DNA of 64,000 nt from Pogonophryne albipinna (Eukaryota; Chordata; Actinopteri; Perciformes; Artedidraconidae). Shown here piece after piece: positions 1 to 12,665 of this stretch (position 1 is its first letter; the number at the start of each line of letters is the position of its first letter). Under the pieces are notes generated by a model. The model saw only the letters and a program-made list of their open reading frames with translations. It did no database searches and was not told where the DNA came from. Location of the stretch: positions 34,477,586 through 34,541,585 of the forward strand of contig CM053249.1 of the NCBI GenBank assembly GCA_028583405.1, in the 5' to 3' direction. The translations under genes and the position numbers were made by a program.

Positions 1-770
1 TTCAATGGACAGCATATAAAAAGGACACGTGAGCTGCATTGCTTAAGAGATCCTCACATGCTATCTCTTTTACAAAATAAGTGTCCAGTCAACAACAAAA
101 CATCAGTGATCGTATAGTGGTAGTATATTTTTCACAAGCAATGTGAAACATTAAACTTATACAAACTGGTGTACAAAACTCACATACCTGCGTTGATCTA
201 CTGGAGTGGCTCTACTCTTTCTTCTCCACATCTCTTGTCCACCATCAGAGATTGCAAACATTTCAGAAACAGCTAGAGGTAGGGGACAAACAACTTGTTC
301 GCTGGGCATGTCAAAAACCTCCCTGCTTTGATCAAGACTTTAGGGAGCCTTTCAGCCCCTCTAGCAAAGGGACTTTAAAGCAAGCTTCGAAAATTCAGTA
401 CCATCTACATGCTTGTCATGTTCCAGACACTGCTCTCAACCACCCAGGGCCTGCACAAATACATGCAGAAAGAAACAATTGACTTGGTGCAGGCAGTAGA
501 TTACAAAACAGCTGTTGAGAACACACTGAAAAGTTACCGAAGTAACGAGAAAGCACATGAGGTCTATGACAAGACCAAGGCCCTGTGCAATGATCTTGAT
601 ATTCCCGAAACTGTGACACAGAGGAAGAAGCGTAGAAACATGGAAGACTTTGTAGTCAAGGCATCATGTGGAGCAATGTGAAACATTAAACATAAATAAA
701 CTGGTGTACAAAACTGACATACCTGCATTTCAATGGACAGCATAAAAGGACACGTGAGCTGGATTCTGTT
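1..770. repeat. Pair of diverged direct repeats flanking a transposase scrap
   Basis: The first 40 bases recur in slightly altered form at about 728-765 (shared core GGACAGCAT...GGACACGTGAGCTG). The stretch at about 137-190 (AATGTGAAACATTAAAC...CTGGTGTACAAAACT) recurs at about 672-722. The two pairs bracket the transposase-like fragment at 252-681, so this is either one old element with internal repeats or a partial duplication. I cannot define element ends. Nothing else is recognisable to about 1110. Confidence 0.55.
252..681 (+). pseudogene. hAT/ZMYM-type transposase fragment
   Basis: The clearest frame (409-681, 90 codons) reads as the middle of a hAT-superfamily transposase of the kind found in ZMYM1-like fish proteins. 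Its features are a segment like STTQGLHKYMQKETIDLVQA, the usual spacing to a K-rich KALCNDLDIPETVTQRKKRR region, and an alpha-helical composition. The overlapping frame at 252-482 probably carries the upstream part after a frameshift. The dimerisation region, zinc finger and catalytic residues are not visible, so this is a small broken remnant that cannot catalyse transposition. The family call is from recalled sequence style, not a search. Confidence 0.5.
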
Positions 771-1149
771 GCTCAGATTAGCTATTGATGATCTTGTTGA
801 TAAATGATATAAAACAAATAGCCAATCACACAAAAAACATCTTGCTGTGACTGTGAGCATTAAACAATTAACATTAAACTAAACAAACACAACAGTACGT
901 TATTGTCCTTATAAAATAAAAACATACATTTTGTCCACCGACATAATACAGGCACCTTACCCTCAAGAGATCCTCACGTGCTATGAGAATCTCCCACAAT
1001 CCATTGCCGTAACAAAGCTAATGCAGGCACACGTTTGTGACACCAGATGGCGCAATTGTGTATGTGCGTGTGGGGAGTCTTGCAGTAGAAAATTTGACTG
1101 TAGCGTGGTGGGCTAAGCCCCGAATGTTTCCAGGTCCAGGCGACGCCCC

Positions 1150-1440
1150 TGGTATAACTCCTATGAAAATGTTCAAAAAGTGCTCAAACTTCACATGTGT
1201 GCTAACAGTCCAGCCGTGAAGACATCTACGGGACAGTTTTGAGATTTCTTCAAATGCCGTTGCCATGTTAACACAATGCTCACCATGAAACACGGTTTTC
1301 TCATAACTTCAGTGAAAATGCTCGAAATGGCCCAAAACTTCACAGGTTTGGTAACGATGCAGCCATCAACACATCTAAGCGTATTATGGGGTGTCATCAA
1401 ATGCCGTTGCCATGGTGACAGATAATTCACCATCAAGTTA
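1150..1440. repeat. Two tandem diverged copies of a dispersed repeat
   Basis: Two copies of about 115 bp lie at about 1165-1280 and 1315-1430. Both contain an AAAATG-TC-AAA(A/T) start, an ACTTCACA(T/G)G core, a CAGCC motif, ACATCTA, and an end reading CAAATGCCGTTGCCATG. No coding potential is visible. The function is unknown; it is most likely transposon-derived. Confidence 0.55.
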
Positions 1441-1830
1441 GTTCAAAAGTTTGCAGTTCAAATATTCTGCTGCTTTCCCAAGCCTTTTTACTTTCTTTTC
1501 TCTTCTTAATACAAATTCATTCACTACTACTTACATCTGATATTTAACTCCTTCAGCCTAGTTTCAGCTGCAGAAACCATTCAACTATTACATTATTCAG
1601 CTATTTCAGGACATCAAGGCTATACATGTTGTTGTTTATACCTTTTTTTAAACCTTTTCTTTTAAATATTAAGCTTTTTCTGCATTTTTGTAGCTAAAAG
1701 GAGCTACCATTCAGCTAATAACATATTCAGCTTTTTCTGCATTTTCAGCTAAATTCAGCCATAAATGTTCACACTTTACAGCATTCGCACGTATTTTCTG
1801 CAGGAAATGCATTTTCTAGTTATGGATATA
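1441..1830. repeat. Dispersed TTCAGCTA-rich repeat, copy 1
   Basis: This low-complexity-looking repeat carries many ATTCAGCTA/TTTCAGC words. It is strongly similar to 8425-8830 and more weakly to 2920-3260 and 4010-4064. The copy at 4010-4064 plus 8425-8830 is one repeat split by the hAT insertion at 4073-8424, which shows that this family predates that hAT. No open frame of note. Confidence 0.65.
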
Positions 1831-1880
1831 GTTAGATTCCACCTTCATGATTATGAATCTGTGAGTGATATTTATACTAT

Positions 1881-2767
1881 ATATGTGACCTGCTCCATCG
1901 AAATCAGTCGCATTGACCCGAAGACACATTTTGAGTTGTATACACTGTTGGAAAGAGGATATTCCTAGCTTTCTAATGATATCAGGATTGTTTTTGTACT
2001 CCAAATATTAAGCGAAATATGTCACATTATATAATGACTGTTACAGAGTCATCATTTTGAGAAAAAGGCCTTCAAAGTTTTCTCTTCTCTGGAATCAATC
2101 GATCTGATTGATTATTAGCGGAGCAAATGATCAAAATACTACGGAGGGAAGGTATTTTCGTTTGGAGGGGAAGCTCGCGAGTGTGTGTATACGTGTGTGT
2201 GTGTGTGCGTGTGTGTGTGTGTTTGTGTAATTTTGCGTTTGTGTGTATTGTGTTTGTTTCCCGGGGAAAACACTCACGAGAAACACCGGCTGTTGTTATG
2301 CCTGCAGTGACGTTAAATTACTCCGTTCTCCGCTTGTAATTATGCCGTTACAAGCTTGAAAGTTGTATTTATCATCTGAATTTGCCGAAACAAGTTTAAT
2401 ATTCTGAAAGCCAAGACTTTGTTTAATTGAAATCAGATGAAAACAAACTGTAACAGACTCTGCCGTGTTATCTATGATTACTATACTCTTACATTCATAA
2501 TGTCAGCCAGAGGGAGGGGGGCGGCGCAGCGGAAGAGCAGATTGCGAGTGAGAGGTGCCTGTCTTCGTCCCTTTACAAGCTTCAAAAATGTATTTATCGT
2601 GTGATTTAGGAAATAAAAGTTTCATATTCTGAAAGCCAAGACTTTGTTTGTTTAAAATCAAACAAAACACCCGAACCCCGAAAAAATAGTTTTTTACGTA
2701 AATCCACGTTTATTTTGAAATGAGCCGTTGCGACTTCCGACTGATTTCGATAGAGCAGGTCACATAT
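1881..2767. mobile_element. TIR-bounded MITE-like DNA transposon
   Basis: The ends are inverted copies. The left end reads ATATGTGACCTGCTC followed by ATCGAAATCAGTCG, and the right end is its reverse complement with one mismatch, giving about 27-30 bp terminal inverted repeats around 887 bp. The organisation, with TATGTGACC ends, resembles a class of short non-autonomous elements common in fish. No transposase frame is present. An internal direct repeat (ATTCTGAAAGCCAAGACTTTG) occurs at about 2401 and 2628. The flanks are AT-rich and I could not fix a target-site duplication. Confidence 0.7.
2180..2230. repeat. GT-rich microsatellite
   Basis: An interrupted (GT)n tract inside the MITE at 1881-2767. 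It produces only low-complexity frames. Confidence 0.85.
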
Positions 2768-4072
2768 TTATAGATATATTTATTTATGTAATAGAAAAAT
2801 ATTATACTCACTTACTTTAATAATATCATTGTGTGATTCTATAGTTCTTCAAATCTTTATTAGTGCGAATGCTGTGTCACACATTCCACTATAGTTCTTT
2901 GAATCTTTATTCCCCTTATTTCAGCCAATACTTTGGCTCTCCATAACTTCAGCCTACTTTAAGCTACAGAAACCATTCAAAAATTTAACTATTCAGCCTT
3001 TTCAGGAATCGATGGGAAACCTTCAACTTTTTAAAAATATTTTATACTTTTTGAAATATTCAGCTTTTTAAACTTTTTTTAACATGGAAGTCAATGGGAC
3101 GACTCTTCAAATCCTCTTTTCCTATACCTTACGCCAAATGCTTTTCCTTCCACATACTTTCAGCTAGTCACTTCATTCCAACTTTCAAATGATCACAAGA
3201 CCTTCAGCTATAAAACTTGTTATTCAGAGTTTTGATATCTTTTACACTTTTTGAGATATTTAACTTAGTTTGGAGCTTGGTAGAGAGGCCTTTTTCAGAT
3301 TTTAACATTAGAGTGGATGGAGCAGCTCGTTAAGTCTAGAGTGCTTTGATCTCAAAACAGAGTGGAGCAGTGCTTGAAATTCTCCCAACAAAATGTTTTA
3401 AACCTGCCATAATTCCCAAACCCTACACTCCTCAGACATAATTTTTCATGAAAAACCAATCCTAGGTTGGAAAATAAAAAAAAATTAAGAAAAAATATTA
3501 AACAAAATACCTCTTGAGGGCATGAGGAGACAAAAAGTCCACCTAGCTTCCAATTGATTCCCATGTTAAAAAAATCCGGATCTTTCTTCAGAACAGAGAG
3601 AATTAAACTTTGGACAAACTGCTCCCATCTTCACATTTACCACACAAAACCCGAAAAAATAACATATCAGTTCATTGGGGTTCCCTGATGCGCACTTTCT
3701 GGTAATTTTTTTATAGGAGCCATAGTTTTTGAACAGGTGGCAAAATTGTCAGATATGGTCCTCAATGCATTCTTAATGACACTCAGAGCTGCAGCTGGTA
3801 ACCATGGTGTTGCTGGGCAGATTGAAAGCTTTGATCTCTGGGCTCACACAGGTGTTATGATTATTTGTTATGATTAGGTGCTCAGCCCAGAAACAAATAC
3901 TGACCAACAGACTGGACTTTAACAGACTGTCTCAGCCTATTATTTTCTGTCTGATGGAGACTTCATACTGACTTCAACAGGTTCCACATATTTTATATAT
4001 TATTGGTGACGTATGGTTTTAGTCAAAAAGTTTACAGTCAAAATATTCTGCTGCTTTCCCAAGCCTTATTAC
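2768..4072. other. Repeat-derived non-coding stretch
   Basis: No gene is supported here. Two near-copies of CTATAGTTCTT(C/T)(A/G)AATCTTTATT lie at about 2840 and 2891. From 2920 to 3260 the sequence belongs to the TTCAGC-rich dispersed family. From about 3640 to 4064 it holds further repeat-like sequence running into the target site of the hAT at 4073. Short frames here look random. Confidence 0.55.
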
Positions 4073-4146
4073 CAGGGGTGCACACAACTTTTTTGCCCTT
4101 GCTCTCAAAGGAGCACCTGGAGATGTTGCTTGGTGCGCATCCTTAA

Positions 4147-6191
4147 CCTCTTAAGCCCGAGGGTCCCCCCAGTGGACCCCCCCCACAGTTTTTTTACGAG
4201 ACTATGTCTCAGGGCTTCTTAACATTTATGAAACTATTAATGTTCCATACCCTTTTAACGCTAAGAAACTCCGCTAACTGACAATGTGAACCATTTTTAG
4301 CTAAAAGAAACACAAGAGTAATACCAAGCCTTTGAATTAGCATGTAGCGAAAAAATGCTAACTAATGCTAACGGATTTTGCACAGCACTCACGGTAGAAA
4401 TGCCCTTATTACTTATCGTAACTGCACAAACAAGATATACGATTTAAAGCTGAGACTCCACAGATTCCAGACATATAATATCATCACTGTACGCCCCCGA
4501 ATTGCGGAGCTATCAGCCAGAAAAGAGAACGTAAACAACATCCGGTTTAAAAAATATTACAATAATTTCGTCTTACCTTTTTTGATTTGTGATCAAAAGT
4601 TGTGTTCACTGGAATAAAAACGCCGCTCAAGGTTAATCCAATGTCTTTGTGTCACGTAGAAATTTTGACTGATAATCCTTCATCATATTTATGGCAATAT
4701 ACTGGGTATAAAATGTTGCCGTCCAGGCGTGCACTTTCAGATATGCTTTGTTCGCTTCTCTATTATGTCCGCTATGGTAATTTTTACGTTGATTTGGGAA
4801 CTGCCCATCGATCCTATTGGTTCTGATGGTTAAGAAAAAGGTGTAAATCACACGAATCGACCAATGGGTTCCAGAGATATGGTCCTGCGTAAAGTATAAA
4901 GAATGCCAGCCAGTTTAAGTACATTACGCAGCCGACTTCATTTATTGTTTACGACTAACAAGCAGGCATTACAGCAGAACCCAGAGCACACGGAGCACAG
5001 AGCGGACAGCAGATAACGGAATTGCAGTTTTATTGCTTATAGATTATCAGAACATTTCAAAGGGGACACAGCCACATTGGATATTAACCTATGGATTAAC
5101 TACATCATCGTTTTTATCGTTTTAATGCCATTGAAGACCAGTTTAGACCAGACAAAGAGGAAGGTAAGCCATTAGCCTAGCGCATGCTAGTACCTAACTC
5201 CACTTGTTTTGATGTACGTTTTTGTTGATAACGTCGCAAGTTTGTATCTTTCAGTGTTGAGGTGGGCACCGTTAGATACTGTGTCTTTACGATCAAAAAC
5301 GATGTGTTGGATGTGCAGCTAGGATAAGTAATAAGGGAGCTAGGATAAGTAATAAGGGAGCTAGGAGTGATTTTCGGTGCAGTAATAGGTTAGCATTTTT
5401 CGCTCGGGGCTAATTCAGATGCTCACTGTTAGCATTGTGGTTTTTTTGAAAAAATAAATGAAAAAGATCAGTTAAATGAGTTTTTCCCCGTTATATGGAT
5501 ATAAAATATTCATAGTTTATTAAATAGTAAGGTTCCTTAGACGTTGTTTCCTGCAAATGACGCGATTTCGGTCCGTGGGGCCTATAAGTGCTATATAAAT
5601 AAACTTGCCTTGCCTTGCCTAAGAGGATAACAGAGTATGTTCTTATATTTTATTTTTATTTTTTATTTTTTTCACAACAGTTGTATTTGGATGGAATGAA
5701 TACCTATAGTGAAAATTCAAAGTAATAAAATGATTTTTACAGTGAAAAAGTTCAAATGGAACTGATGGTTCCCAAATTACCCAGAGGTGAGTCCGCCTGG
5801 ACTTTATTTTTCTAAACCTCTCTAAAAAGGTCAAATTTAACTTGTTTTGCATCAATCTTGATACAGGGTACTTATTATATGTTATAGTTTGGATTCCTAA
5901 AGCTTTTAGTCTACTAACCCATCATTCAAGGGTGGTTTTTACTATAAGTAATGGTTTTTCTTTAGGCGGACATTAGAATTTACATGTTTTTACTATGTTC
6001 CATCTGAATTTACTTTAAAATAAAAACATCTATATTGATTCTGACACTTCTACATCCAACTCACAGATGTAACCTTGCTTTGAGAGAAAAGATGATTAAT
6101 TTACCCCTTTTAGAAGTGAAGATATAGTCTTTGTTGTGTTAGTGGCATTTTCGAGCCTGAAACCTGAAAAACAGGCTCAGGGCTTAAGAGG
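4147..6191. mobile_element. piggyBac-like element nested in the hAT, TTAA target
   Basis: Inverted ends read CCTCTTAAGCCC (4147-4158) and its reverse complement GGGCTTAAGAGG (to 6191). They are flanked on both sides by TTAA (4143-4146 and 6192-6195), the invariant target duplication of piggyBac. The interior of about 2 kb has no long transposase frame. A short ATG frame at about 5126 ends at a splice-donor-like AAGGTAAG (about 5160-5166), so a degraded exon is possible. A tail-like CTATATAAATAAACTTGCC stretch at about 5591-5610 resembles the 3' end of fish retroposons and may be a further nested scrap. Confidence 0.75.
5318..5366. repeat. 21-bp tandem duplication
   Basis: CTAGGATAAGTAATAAGGGAG occurs twice in tandem with a partial third copy, inside the piggyBac-like element. 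Simple replication slippage explains it. Confidence 0.85.
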
Positions 6192-6195
6192 TTAA

Positions 6196-8060
6196 AATGA
6201 AATAAACCGTACCTTTCGAGGGGTTCTTGACTTTATGAATGGTGTAGGAGTGAGAGTGGTCTGAAACCCACCTCGGCTCCGCTTGTCGTTTGGTGAGCCG
6301 GGTAAAACCATAAAAAGAAGGAATTCAAATACACCAGGATACAAGTTAAACAATAATCTGTTTTAATGACAAAAGGTAACAATACAATACAAAGAAGTAC
6401 TCCTGCTCTTTTCCCCTCTCGGAGACCTTACTATGTGGACCGCCTGAAGACAAAAGAGAGCGGACTAAGGACACAACAGGCTTACATGCAAAAACAACAG
6501 GAGGAGTTGTGTGGATGCTCTTCCCATACAGGTTATCTATTGGGCGATATAAAAACGATGGGCTGTCGTAGCGAATCAGCGCGAGCCAGCCAGGAGGCAG
6601 CCAAGAAAAAGAGTCTCTTCAGTTTGAGGGCAAAACAAACACATCTGGTGTTCGCTGTCTCACATTCTTGCAGTTCGGACACACACCCCCCTTCTTGCAT
6701 AGAGTTCCCTCTCTGCTCCCCCTCCCCCATCAGTTTAACCCATATTGGCTCACAAACTCTTGGCCTCTTTTAATATATGAAATATAGTATATAGTAAATA
6801 TAGTAATATAGTAAATATAGTTGTTTATAGTTGGCCAATACAAGCAATACATGTAAATTACCTTAATATTAATAATAAAGAGGAAAACATTACCTCTGCT
6901 CTCAAGCAGTCCTCTAGAAATGCTTCTGAAATAGTAACGCACAATCATTTTTACCATGCAGCATTCCAGAGATCAGAGCTGTCTAAATAAAGATATCCCC
7001 TGCTCACATCTTACTTCCAAATACAAAGGTTTCACTTCTCATATTTCCAGCTTCGTGTTACACAGACTGTCATTATTGATACAAAGTAATTAAACACACA
7101 CATATATCCAAGACATGTTGACTGCCCTGATACTTTACATGCTGTGTGTAATGAAGAATGTCTCCTCCCCTCTCTAGTCTTCTGTCATGAAAAGCTGCTT
7201 CTACTTCATACAGAGTAATTAAGCATGTTTAAGCCAATCACTCCACAATGTTGTAGCAATTTAGTACCCACACATGAAAGAATAAAACAGAGAGAAATCA
7301 ATAAAACACAAAAAACAGGTATAGTTAAGCAGTAATTATAGCCATGTTTTCCAAATAGTACAACTCTACCAACATGTTTTAACGCACACTCATTTCATCA
7401 TGCAGCCCCTCACAAATGTCACGTGTTTTCCCCATCTTTTGGATTAGATAACTAACAAAGGTTAACTGTTCCCATACCCTAAGGCCTTCCTCTGAACTTT
7501 ATTCCACCCCAAAGTCAGTTTACTTGGAATGAATACACTTATTGATAATCCAGGCCGACTATTGTCTCCAGGCCTCTTTATGAGCCTTGCAGGAAATGAA
7601 TCATTAACTAACAAGACTTTAACTGCATTATATCTGAGTAAGATCTCTCTTGGAGTTCCCCTGTTAATTGCAAAAACCATTGATGATTAACAAAGAGACT
7701 AATGGGCCCCTCTTGATATCTGGAAAACTGCAACAAGACTTCCTGAAAAATACTTAACGGGTAATCTTTTCACTCAAGGCCGAAATCACAGGCTATACTG
7801 TACATTACCTACTCACAAATAGCCAAAAAAACACCCTTTTGATAATACATAAAAGTGGAAGAAAAGACTATTGCGCTAATCTACTTTTACTAAAAAGGGA
7901 CATTGTTTCAGGAATATATAAAAAACCTCTCTATAAGTAAGAGGAACAAATTTACTTTGTCCATTCAAATGTAACACACTTCTTATATATCAGGTGACAT
8001 AATAAAATGAATATAGCAGAAATACGCTGTATTAAACTTTCTGCTGTAACACTTTACTTC
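6196..8060. other. hAT interior without identifiable gene
   Basis: This is a mostly AT-rich non-coding interior. A 135-codon frame at 6366-6773 has no recognisable domain and the composition of chance sequence. The start (TCGAGGGGTTC..., GTGAGCCGGGTAAAACC) and the stretch ending near 7760 could be a reverse-oriented LTR-type insertion, but I found no matching termini or duplication, so I leave it unassigned. Confidence 0.4.
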
Positions 8061-8289
8061 AATGGGGGGGGGAGGTGCGCTAGTGAGCACGCTCATGAAC
8101 TGTTCGCCGGAGCCTCGCAGCGGGGTTACTGTGTGGAGCACATAAAGCAGACCCTTCACGCGATAGCGAGGGGTAGAGCGAGGGATCGCCGATACAAAAA
8201 ATTAAACCTAAATGGCTCGCAAATTATACTTTGTAAAGTCTATGTGTGGGAAACCCTGTTATCTTACCAGTTCTTATGCAACTCGCAAA

Positions 8290-8327
8290 TCTCTCTCTCT
8301 CTCTCTCTCTCTCACTCTCTCTCTCAA
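8290..8327. repeat. CT microsatellite
   Basis: An almost pure (CT)n tract near the right end of the hAT element at 4073-8424. It gives rise to repetitive Leu/Ser frames that are not genes. Confidence 0.9.
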
Positions 8328-8424
8328 TGTTGGTGCGCAAATACGCTTTTTTTCAAATGATCCGGTGCTCTTTTTCGGCGGGGGGTGCGCATGCGCACCT
8401 GCGCACCAGTTATGTGCAGCCCTG

Positions 8425-8985
8425 CTTATTACTTTCTTTTCTCTTCTTAATACAAATTAATGCACTACTACTTACATCTGATATTCACTACTACTTACAT
8501 CTCCTTCAGCCTACTTTCAGCTGCACATTATTCAACTATTAACTTATTCAGCTATTTCAGGACATTGAACAACATGTTGTTGTTTATACCTTTTTTTTAA
8601 ACCTTTTCTTTTAAATATTAAGCTTCTTCACTATTGTTCCTCCTCTTCCAGTTTAACATTTCACTTTCAAGTTTTCAACAAAGTCATTGCAATGCATTTG
8701 AGCTGTAACAATTTGATTCAAATTATTTCACTTTTATGCATTTTCAGCTAAATTCAGCAACAAATGTACACAGTTTACAGCATTCGCACGCATTTTCAGC
8801 AGGAAATGCATATTCTAGTTGGTCATTAAAACCCTCCTGCACGAAGTGGATTACATGCAGCTATTATCACGATGATACAACAGCTAGCAAAAAGTTAACG
8901 CTATGGTGTCTAAATATCTTAATTTTAACACCTTCATATAACCTTAGCCACACTGGTTTAAAGTCTAGACACTGGTTTTAGTCAA
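8425..8985. repeat. Dispersed TTCAGCTA-rich repeat, copy 2
   Basis: Continuation of the repeat interrupted at 4072 by the hAT. It matches 1480-1830 closely, including the CTTTCTTTTCTCTTCTTAAT and ACTACTACTTACATCTGATAT words, and carries a local duplication of ACTACTACTTACATCT. No gene. Confidence 0.7.
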
Positions 8986-9286
8986 GCTTTTTTTTTTTTC
9001 GTTTTAACAACTTAATAGTTTCATTGTATTGTACTGTTAAGTCTAGACCAGGGGTCACCAACCTTTTTTAGGATGAGGGCTACTTTAAAAAAATAAAACA
9101 AGTCGGGGGCTACTTTTATTCCTCTTTTTTTTGTTTTTTGCAGTGTATATATTTAGCACATTTTAACATTATTATATGCTTACCTTTAACCTTTGTGTGC
9201 TGTTTGGGTCTTTGGGACCCGTTTTCAGTGTTTACTAAAAGAACATGTATGCAATTTAATTATTTCAACCTGCTTTATTTGGGGGT

Positions 9287-9352
9287 GGACCTAACATCCT
9301 CTAGGGGGGACCTCACCTCCTCTAGGGGGGTCCTCACCTCCTCTAGGGGGGT
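9287..9352. repeat. About 21-bp tandem repeat
   Basis: Three to four copies of a unit like CCTCACCTCCTCTAGGGGGG lie inside the hAT-type element. It translates to a repeated LTSSRG pattern but has no gene features. Confidence 0.85.
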
Positions 9353-9705
9353 CCGGGGGCATGCACCCCTGGGAAGATTTCTTTTTTAAATGTTGAAGTG
9401 AAATGCATCAATCTGGTGCACTTTGAGCACAAAATGAATTGATGATGGATACAGCTCTCAACACTCAGATGAAAGGGAGCTGTATACTTTTCAATAATCC
9501 AAACATCTTTAGAATATCATCACAACCAATAACAAATCATTTAAACTTGTTTATTCTTATCTTGTGTTACCTAGTTAGCATTCTTTCTTTTTATTTATGC
9601 ATATTTTACTAATCACTCTCCTTTTAAACAGTTTTTTCTACTGTCCTATTGTACACATTGGAATGATTTCTTACTTTATCTATATTAAATAGATAAAGGG
9701 GTTCT

Positions 9706-9863
<158 letters not shown>

Positions 9864-10471
9864 CTGTGTGCTCCTCCGTGGCGATGACGGTTGCGTTAAA
9901 AAATAATAAGAAACATATTGGTAAAGTGGGGGGACACAAACGGGATTTCGAAAAGTGCTGGGGACATGTCCCCCCTGGAGATTACGCCATGCGTGTGTGT
10001 GCGTCAAGTGGAATAAATATATATGCAAGTTGCAACACACAGAGTAAAACTCTGGCCCTCATGTGATGTATAGGCTGGCATGATGGGCTGTTCAATGGGG
10101 CTGATGTGTTGATTCTGCCAGAAGTAAAATCAGCGGGGAGGTGCCACATTGCTTTTCTTCCCGACTGCAACGCTGGTCCCGCTAATCAAGCAAGAACGTG
10201 ATTGGTCGATATTCATTGTGGGGGTGGGGGGAGGAGGGGTGTTAGATAGATATAGAGTTGTAGTAAGTAGATAGAGTTCGCTATGATTTAGGTTTCGTTT
10301 ATGCATGGTGTAGATTCTTTTAATTACATTTCCTTTTTTGTTTTGTGTATTTTATACATTTTGGATTTTCTTGGCGAGCTATTTTTAGAACGTGCCCGGC
10401 GGGCGCCTCACGTTGCCCCTGCGGGCGACTGAGTGCCCGCGGGCACGGTGTTGGCTACCCCTGGTCTAGAC

Positions 10472-11898
10472 TATATTTTCTGATGTAAACAACTCTTTGC
10501 AAACACAAAGCTGAGTGAACAGCTGCTCCGCCGATAACTGATTGATTATTTGCCTGTTGTTAATATAACGTTATTTAATTTGGTTAAGGAGGCTGGGAAG
10601 TTGTTTTGCTTATGAACTACATGTATTAAACATCACTGTCTAATGTAGGTATTGTTCCTGTGATAATGAAAATACAAGTGATGCTGATAATCATTTAGCG
10701 GTGTGAGGCGGAGGAGGAGGGTTACTTGTTAAATCTCAAAAAATGTAATCATTTACCTAATCTGATAAAGTTGTTGTTTTTTTACTTAAGGGTAGGCCTA
10801 TGTAACAATGTAACCTTAGAAAAGAAGAAACCTGTAGACCCTGAAAGGGTTTAATAGGAAACTATAATAATGTGTGAACACAAATGTAATTGATGGTGTT
10901 AACAAATTACAAAATCTATTCTCTTACACTCTTGTTCATGTTAATTAATTGTCTTGAATTAATCATTTGTATATGAATTAACTGAACATGACTTAAAACC
11001 GTGTTTGAAATTAGAACATACAGTATTCCTAAGGGAGTCACCGATAAAATGATGTGTTAAAGTAAACAAACCTGATCAGCAGTAGTGTTCAGCAGCGCAA
11101 GTTTCATCACTTGGTTGAAGTATTTCTTCAGTTGTGTAACTTATAGAGGAATCAAGAGTGTCCCAGCTTCAGGTGTTTCTGGGCTTTATTTGGCACGACA
11201 AAAGAGGTTGAAAGTCAAAATGAAGGCACTGTCCAGAATAAGTCAAGGATCAAAGACCCTTTGGCCCAATTCCAATCGTACTGCTTCCCACTCTGTGACG
11301 GAGTGGACTCCGTCTGTAGTCACACTCTCAGCTGAATGATGCTCCTTCTTTAAGGCGGAGGGTGTCAATACAGCGACAAGCTTGGCGAATACTTCCTATC
11401 TCTGGCAGAAACGGGAACGGTTGTAACTATTTCTAACCGTAGTTTCAAATCAGCCACTCACTGACTATTTTGAATACAACTCCCAAAATCTTAAGGGGCG
11501 TTTAGTTTTTATTTTATTTGTCGATGTTCGCATGGAACTATGTGTACATAGCGTGTTTCATGAGGGACACAAACAGCGTTGCACCTGGTAAGGTAGGTTT
11601 AGCAACAGGTTTATCAGGACCTATGCTGTGTGTAGTGGTCGGCCGTGTAGGCGTACTCTCACTGTTGCCCTGTGATGTAGGTAAACAGTCAAAACTGCCT
11701 TTTCTGTCAGCAGGAGTCCTTCCTGTAGCAGAGACCTCAGCGTGTCGATAGGAGAAACAGCCGCGTGGGACCACACCAACAGCAGCATGAACCTCCAGCA
11801 GCCGGCACCTCTATCTTTAACTCCCTTCCTAACTAAACAGGTGCAAGGATTCCCATAATGAGAACATTCCACAGATGAACAGTTAACGTTTCTGAGCA
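10472..11898. other. Non-coding stretch, no gene seen
   Basis: AT-rich sequence with no supported gene. Frames at 11085-11339 and 11518-11899 have no recognisable domains and overlap each other on both strands. The stretch at about 11265-11330 (GGCCCAATTCCAAT...) looks like the edge of an old DNA transposon, but its partner end was not found. Confidence 0.5.
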
Positions 11899-11899
11899 T

Positions 11900-12665
11900 G
11901 TATTACATTACATTACATTGCATTTAGCTGACGCTTTTATCCAAAGCGACTTACAATAAGTGCGTTCGACCAACAAAACTTACACTACAAACTTGAAGAA
12001 AACAGAATCATATAAGTACATCAGGTTTCATAGAGCAAAAAGATTTCAAGTGCTACTCAACTGGCTTTAGGTAAGCCAGTCCTTTATTAGTATATAAGTG
12101 CTTTGTTAATAGTTCTATTGCTCGAAGTGAAGTCGAAAGAGATGAGTTTTCAGTCTGCGCCGGAAGGTGTGTAAGCTATCTGCTGTCCTGATGTCAATGG
12201 GGAGCTCATTCCACCATTTTGGAGCCAGGATAGCAAACCCACGTGTTTTTGGTGATGGGAACTTGGGTCCCCTTCGCAGTGAGGGTGCAGCGAGCCGTTT
12301 GGTTGATGCAGAGCGGAGTGCACGTGCTGGGGTGTACGGTTTAACCATGTCCTGGATGTAGGAAGGGCCAGATCCATTCGCAGCATGGTACGCAAGTACC
12401 ATTGTCTTGAAGTGGATTCTAGCAGTTACCGGAAGCCAGTGGAGGGAGCGGAGGAGCGGCGTGGTGTGGGAGAATTTAGGAAGGTTGAAGACCAGACGAG
12501 CCGCTGCATTCTGGATGAGCTGCAGAGGTCGGATGGCACATGCAGGTAGACCAGCCAGGAGGGAGTTGCAGTAGTCTAGGCGTGAGATGACGAGAGCCTG
12601 GACCAGAACCTGCGTCGCTTTCTGGGTCAGCTGGGGACGTATCCTCCTGATGTTGTAAAGCGTTT
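11900..12665 (-). pseudogene. Non-LTR retrotransposon 3' fragment (RT C-terminus)
   Basis: Read on the minus strand this is the 3' end of an L2/CR1/Rex-like LINE. Upstream (12400-12665) it encodes the thumb-type RT segment with the DYCNSLLAGLP-like and IQNAAARLVF-like motifs. The 95-codon frame at 12115-12402 ends in the family's typical WWNELPIDIRTADSLHTFRR...LKTHLF tail. The 3' side finishes in the ACATTACATTACATT simple repeat near 11905-11925, as expected for the tail. The 5' two-thirds of the element is absent, the usual outcome of truncated reverse transcription. Confidence 0.75.

Larger units (their letters stand above)
4073..8424. mobile_element. hAT-type element (non-autonomous or decayed), 8-bp TSD
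   Basis: The left end reads CAGGGGTGCACACAAC and the right end ends GTTATGTGCAGCCCTG, an imperfect terminal inverted repeat of hAT type (CAGGG...). The element is flanked by a perfect 8-bp duplication, CTTATTAC, at 4065-4072 and 8425-8432, the signature of hAT insertion. Rejoining the flanks restores a copy of the dispersed repeat seen at 1441-1830. No hAT transposase frame survives; about 2 kb is a nested piggyBac-like insertion (4147-6191). The part from 6196 to about 7760 may contain a further LTR-like insertion that I could not delimit. Confidence 0.85.

Noticed and set aside
6366..6773. 135-codon frame in the hAT interior
   Set aside because: No domain, overlapped by an equally good minus frame, and lies inside a decayed transposon.
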